Both the position numbers and the translations under genes were made by a program. The notes under the pieces were generated by a model that saw only the letters and a program-made list of their open reading frames with translations, searched no databases and had not been told where the DNA came from. A DNA stretch of 64,000 nucleotides from an uncultured Flavobacteriales bacterium (lineage in GTDB: Bacteria; Bacteroidota; Bacteroidia; Flavobacteriales; BACL11), in assembly GCA_949372805.1 (NCBI GenBank), contig CASIBH010000008.1, forward strand, positions 38,766 to 102,765. Direction: 5' to 3'. Shown piece by piece: positions 60,536 to 64,000 of the stretch. Position 1 is the first letter of the stretch. The number at the start of each line of letters is the position of its first letter.

Positions 60536-62364
60536 TGAAAAATTACGACAAAAACTCTCTAACTGGTTTTGTATTAATGGCAATTATATTAATTGTCTTC
60601 AACTTTTTTTTCTTCCCAGAACCAGTTGAACAAGAAGCTTCTAACAATATTGTTAAGAATGAAGTTAAGCCTGATATTAAAATTAACCAAAATGTAATTA
60701 GTAGTAATAACGAAAATAATTTGGCTTCAAATGATAAAGAGAATAAGTTAAAATATGGTTCATTATCTAATAGTGTAAGTGGAGACATTAATAACTACTT
60801 TCTTGAAAACGAAAAACTTAAAATATCAATCTCTAATAAAGGTGGAAGAATTAATTCAGTAATTATTAAAGAAGGTAGCGGAGGAAAGAAATTCTCGACA
60901 TATGACAATAGAGAATTAGAAATATTTAATTCTGATTCATCAAATTTCAACTTAAATTTCTCTACAGGAATTAGCATAAATTCAAATGAACTTTTTTTCA
61001 AAGTAATTGAGAGTAGTAGCAAAAAAATAACAATGCGTCTTGAAATTACATCTAGAAACTATGTTGATTTTATCTACAATCTTGGCAATGAATATCTTTT
61101 AGATTTTGATATAAATTTAGTTGGAATGAATGAAATTATCCCCAGCTCACTAAACTATATGAATCTTGACTGGCAGATGAAAACGCCTCAAACTGAAAAG
61201 AGTAAAAGCAATCAAGACATGTATACTGGAATTCAGTACCAATATCTTGCAGATAAAGAAGTAGACTACCTAAGTTTTACAAAAACAGATGAAGATGAAA
61301 TAAACTCCAAAATTTCCTGGGTTGCCTTTAAACAACAATTCTTTAGCTCTATACTAATTTCTAAAAATGGATTTGATAAGCCTACTTTTTTGAAAAGTGT
61401 AAAAAATGAAAACTCTGATTATATTAAAGATCTTTCTGCCAAATTTGAACTTCCATTTAGCCATAGCCAAAATGAAACATTGAGCTTCCAGTTTTTCTTT
61501 GGCCCAAATCATTATAAAACACTTCTTGCATATGGAAAAGGTTTTGAAGAGTTAGTTCCTTTAGGGTGGGGAATATTTGGATGGGTCAACAAATATGTTA
61601 TTATTAATATTTTTGATTTTCTAAGTAATTATATTAAGAGTTATGGGATTATTATTCTTCTCTTAACCTTAATTATTAAACTTGTTCTATCTCCATTTAC
61701 TTACAAAGCGTATTTATCTCAAGCTAAAATGAAAGTTTTAAAGCCTGAAATAGACAAGCTGAGTGAAAAAAACAAGTCAAAAGACCCTATGAAGGTTCAA
61801 CAAGAAACTATGAGCTTATATAGAAAGGCTGGCGTGAACCCTATGGGGGGCTGTTTACCGATGTTATTTCAATTCCCGATACTAATCGCTATGTTTAGGT
61901 TTTTCCCAGCATCTATTGAGCTTAGACAAGAAAGCTTTCTCTGGGCAGATGATTTATCTGCTTATGATTCCATATATAATCTAGGCTTTGAAATTCCTTT
62001 TTATGGAGATCATGTAAGTCTCTTTACATTACTGATGACAGTTTCGACTCTTTTATATACAAAAATGAATAGTCAAATGGCTACAGGACAAATGGCTCAA
62101 ATGAAATGGATGATGTATTTAATGCCAGTAATGTTTTTAGGTTTTTTTAATAATTATGCTGCAGGATTAAGTTACTATTATTTTCTTGCTAATATGTTTA
62201 CATTTAGTCAGATGTATTTTATGAAAAGACTTGTAAATGAGGATGCGATATTAGCACAACTTGAAGAAAACAAAAAGAAACCAAAAAAGAAATCTAAGTT
62301 TCAAAAGAAGCTAGAAGACATGCAAAGAAAACAAGAAGAACAAATGCGAACGAGAAAAAAATAA
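60535..62364 (+). CDS. yidC: Membrane protein insertase YidC
   Basis: GWGIFGWVNKYVIINIFDFLSNYIKSYGIIILLLTLIIKLVLSPFTYKAYLSQAKMKVLKPEI; GVNPMGGCLPMLFQFPILIAMFRFFP. Confidence 0.97.
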   Translation: MKNYDKNSLTGFVLMAIILIVFNFFFFPEPVEQEASNNIVKNEVKPDIKINQNVISSNNENNLASNDKENKLKYGSLSNSVSGDINNYFLENEKLKISISNKGGRINSVIIKEGSGGKKFSTYDNRELEIFNSDSSNFNLNFSTGISINSNELFFKVIESSSKKITMRLEITSRNYVDFIYNLGNEYLLDFDINLVGMNEIIPSSLNYMNLDWQMKTPQTEKSKSNQDMYTGIQYQYLADKEVDYLSFTKTDEDEINSKISWVAFKQQFFSSILISKNGFDKPTFLKSVKNENSDYIKDLSAKFELPFSHSQNETLSFQFFFGPNHYKTLLAYGKGFEELVPLGWGIFGWVNKYVIINIFDFLSNYIKSYGIIILLLTLIIKLVLSPFTYKAYLSQAKMKVLKPEIDKLSEKNKSKDPMKVQQETMSLYRKAGVNPMGGCLPMLFQFPILIAMFRFFPASIELRQESFLWADDLSAYDSIYNLGFEIPFYGDHVSLFTLLMTVSTLLYTKMNSQMATGQMAQMKWMMYLMPVMFLGFFNNYAAGLSYYYFLANMFTFSQMYFMKRLVNEDAILAQLEENKKKPKKKSKFQKKLEDMQRKQEEQMRTRKK

Positions 62365-62796
62365 ATGAAGTACTTTCTTATTATTTTAATAAGTTATTCT
62401 TTTGCATGCACCACTCAATTTCCAACAACAGTTAGTTCTAATTTAGAACAAATTATCTACCTTCAAAAAACACCCTGCTTTGGTAATTGCCCAGAATATG
62501 AAATCGTTATTTTTCGTAATGGAGAAGCAAATTACATTGGAAAAAGAAATGTTGAAGTTATAGGAGAAAGATCATTAAGTATTACTGAAAGAGAAATAAA
62601 AAAAATCTTGTCATTTGCTAAAAAAATTAATTTCTATTTAATGGAAGATGAATACTCAGAAAAAATAACTGATTTACCTACAACTTACATACAAATAAAA
62701 AATAAAAAAATAATAGATTATATTGGTGCTCCAAAAGAATTAAAAAAGCTAGAAGATAAAATTGAAAATCTTATTTTTAAAAAAATAGTTAAATAA
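62365..62796 (+). CDS. DUF6438-like putative lipoprotein
   Basis: Lipobox-like SFAC; LQKTPCFGNCPEYEIVIFRNGEANYIGKRNV. Confidence 0.72.
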   Translation: MKYFLIILISYSFACTTQFPTTVSSNLEQIIYLQKTPCFGNCPEYEIVIFRNGEANYIGKRNVEVIGERSLSITEREIKKILSFAKKINFYLMEDEYSEKITDLPTTYIQIKNKKIIDYIGAPKELKKLEDKIENLIFKKIVK

Positions 62797-63523
62797 TCTT
62801 TTCTAAAAATAGTTTTAATGACTCTTTTTTTCTGGAGTCAAAATTATAAGATATTTTATTGTTTAAATAATCACCAGGATCTTTAGATACACATTCCATA
62901 CCTTCTTCTTTAATAGCTAAATCTATATTTCTCACTCCATACTCAAGAGCACTATTAAAATTGAGTATAAAATCATCAGATAATTTAACTGTAGTGACCC
63001 AACATGCAAAAACAAAAGGAAGGCTTGTCATTTGATACCATAAACTAGCTAAATCATATGTGTACTTATATTTACCATTTAGAGCAAAAGCTCTATCTCC
63101 AATAACTAATGCCGCTGTAGAACCTTTAATATTTGATTCGTACCCTTCTTTGCTATTTATTAACTTAGGAGAAATCTTCCAGTAATCTTTAATAATTATT
63201 TTAAGTAACTCAACAGATGTATTCGATTGATAATCTAAAATGATTTCCTTAACATCATTTATATTAACATCAGAGTAAACACACACACTATCAACTTCTT
63301 TTTCTGAACCAATGCAAAAATTAGAGATAATTGAGTAGTTCTTAAGAAATCTTAAAGCTACTGATGGAATAAGAGCAACATCAACATCATTATTAATAAG
63401 ACTTTTTGCAGAATTAGAAGGAAAATTATAAACTATATTATCCTCTGAAATAAGGTTATATTTTTTTAAACCATAAATAAAAGGAATAGTATTAAGATAT
63501 GAAAGAGCTCCAATTCTAATCAT
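62789..63523 (-). CDS. mqnA: Menaquinone biosynthesis protein MqnA-like (chorismate dehydratase, futalosine pathway); start at internal ATG 63523
   Basis: MIRIGALSYLNTIPFIYGL; SNSAKSLINNDVDVALIPSVALRFLKNYSII; AALVIGDRAFAL; DLASLWYQMTSLPFVFACWVT. Confidence 0.9.
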   Translation of the reverse strand: MIRIGALSYLNTIPFIYGLKKYNLISEDNIVYNFPSNSAKSLINNDVDVALIPSVALRFLKNYSIISNFCIGSEKEVDSVCVYSDVNINDVKEIILDYQSNTSVELLKIIIKDYWKISPKLINSKEGYESNIKGSTAALVIGDRAFALNGKYKYTYDLASLWYQMTSLPFVFACWVTTVKLSDDFILNFNSALEYGVRNIDLAIKEEGMECVSKDPGDYLNNKISYNFDSRKKESLKLFLEKII

Positions 63524-64000
63524 TAGACTGTAATTAGATAACTTAAAGCTGTGCAAAGAGCAAATATAGAATATGAAATTTTGATCACTACACCTCCCAT
63601 AAAGCCAATTAAAGCTCCAAAAGCAATCCTAAAAGATGAGAATAAATTAAAATCTGACTCATATAAAGCGCCTAAATATGCTCCAACAAAAGGACATATA
63701 ATAACTCCAAATGGAGGTAAAATAAATAAACCAAAAAGAATACCAATAATAACACCAATCAAAGAAAATTTACCACCTCCGAAAATCTTTACTGAATATA
63801 CTTGAAGCCAATAATCTAAAAACGTAATAAGGCCAGCAACTACCGCAAAGTAAAATAAATTATCAAAATTTATAAAAGTAAAATCATGTAAATAACTAAT
63901 TAATAAAATACCTAAAAAAGAGACAGGAGGGCCTGGAATAAAAGGAATAAAAGCACCTAAAATTCCAAAAAATAAGAGTAAAAAACCAATAATAGTAAAT
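63523..64000 (-). CDS. DUF456 family membrane protein, 5' end beyond window
   Basis: Minus-strand frame stays open to the window edge: GFLLLFFGILGAFIPFIPGPPVSFLGILLISYLHDF...FLDYWLQVYSVKIFGGGKFSLIGVIIGILFGLFILPPFGVIICPFVGAYLGAL. The ORF-track start at 63762 is internal; TAATG overlap with mqnA. Confidence 0.88.
   Translation of the reverse strand, partial: FTIIGFLLLFFGILGAFIPFIPGPPVSFLGILLISYLHDFTFINFDNLFYFAVVAGLITFLDYWLQVYSVKIFGGGKFSLIGVIIGILFGLFILPPFGVIICPFVGAYLGALYESDFNLFSSFRIAFGALIGFMGGVVIKISYSIFALCTALSYLITV

Overview
AT-rich 64 kb chromosomal segment from a member of the Bacteroidota, probably a small-genome Flavobacteriales-like marine lineage. Support for this: T9SS sorting domains, PorQ, fused SecDF, monomeric IDH plus AcnB, and TAnnTTTG-type -7 promoter boxes. 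Almost all of it is densely packed core-genome coding sequence. I found no rRNA, tRNA, CRISPR array, transposase, prophage or recognisable defence island. Main gene sets: tatA/secDF, umuDC-pirin, htpG, dapD-GT-sua5-cca-(pRiA4b-like)-miaA, pyrRB, rpsA, ispH-cmk-porQ-lon, rpmE2, mdh, gyrB, a TPR/beta-barrel pair, ftsE-murB-recD-like helicase, icd-M16 peptidase-dnaX, rpsF-rpsR-rplI, acnB, an HSDR_N protein divergent from holA, a TonB receptor, pyrG-yidC, and mqnA. The most interesting signal is an A10 homopolymer in the dnaX mRNA, at the predicted end of clamp-loader domain III. Slippage in either direction reaches a stop within 5 codons, which predicts a tau/gamma programmed-slippage switch. Secondary leads: a structured rpsA leader, (near-)leaderless promoters at dapD, pyrR and the HSDR_N gene, an rpsA terminator abutting the pyrR promoter, a pRiA4b-fold protein translationally coupled inside a tRNA-maturation operon, and a conserved-looking TPR/outer-membrane-barrel pair of unknown function. 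Family calls come from reading the translations without database searches.
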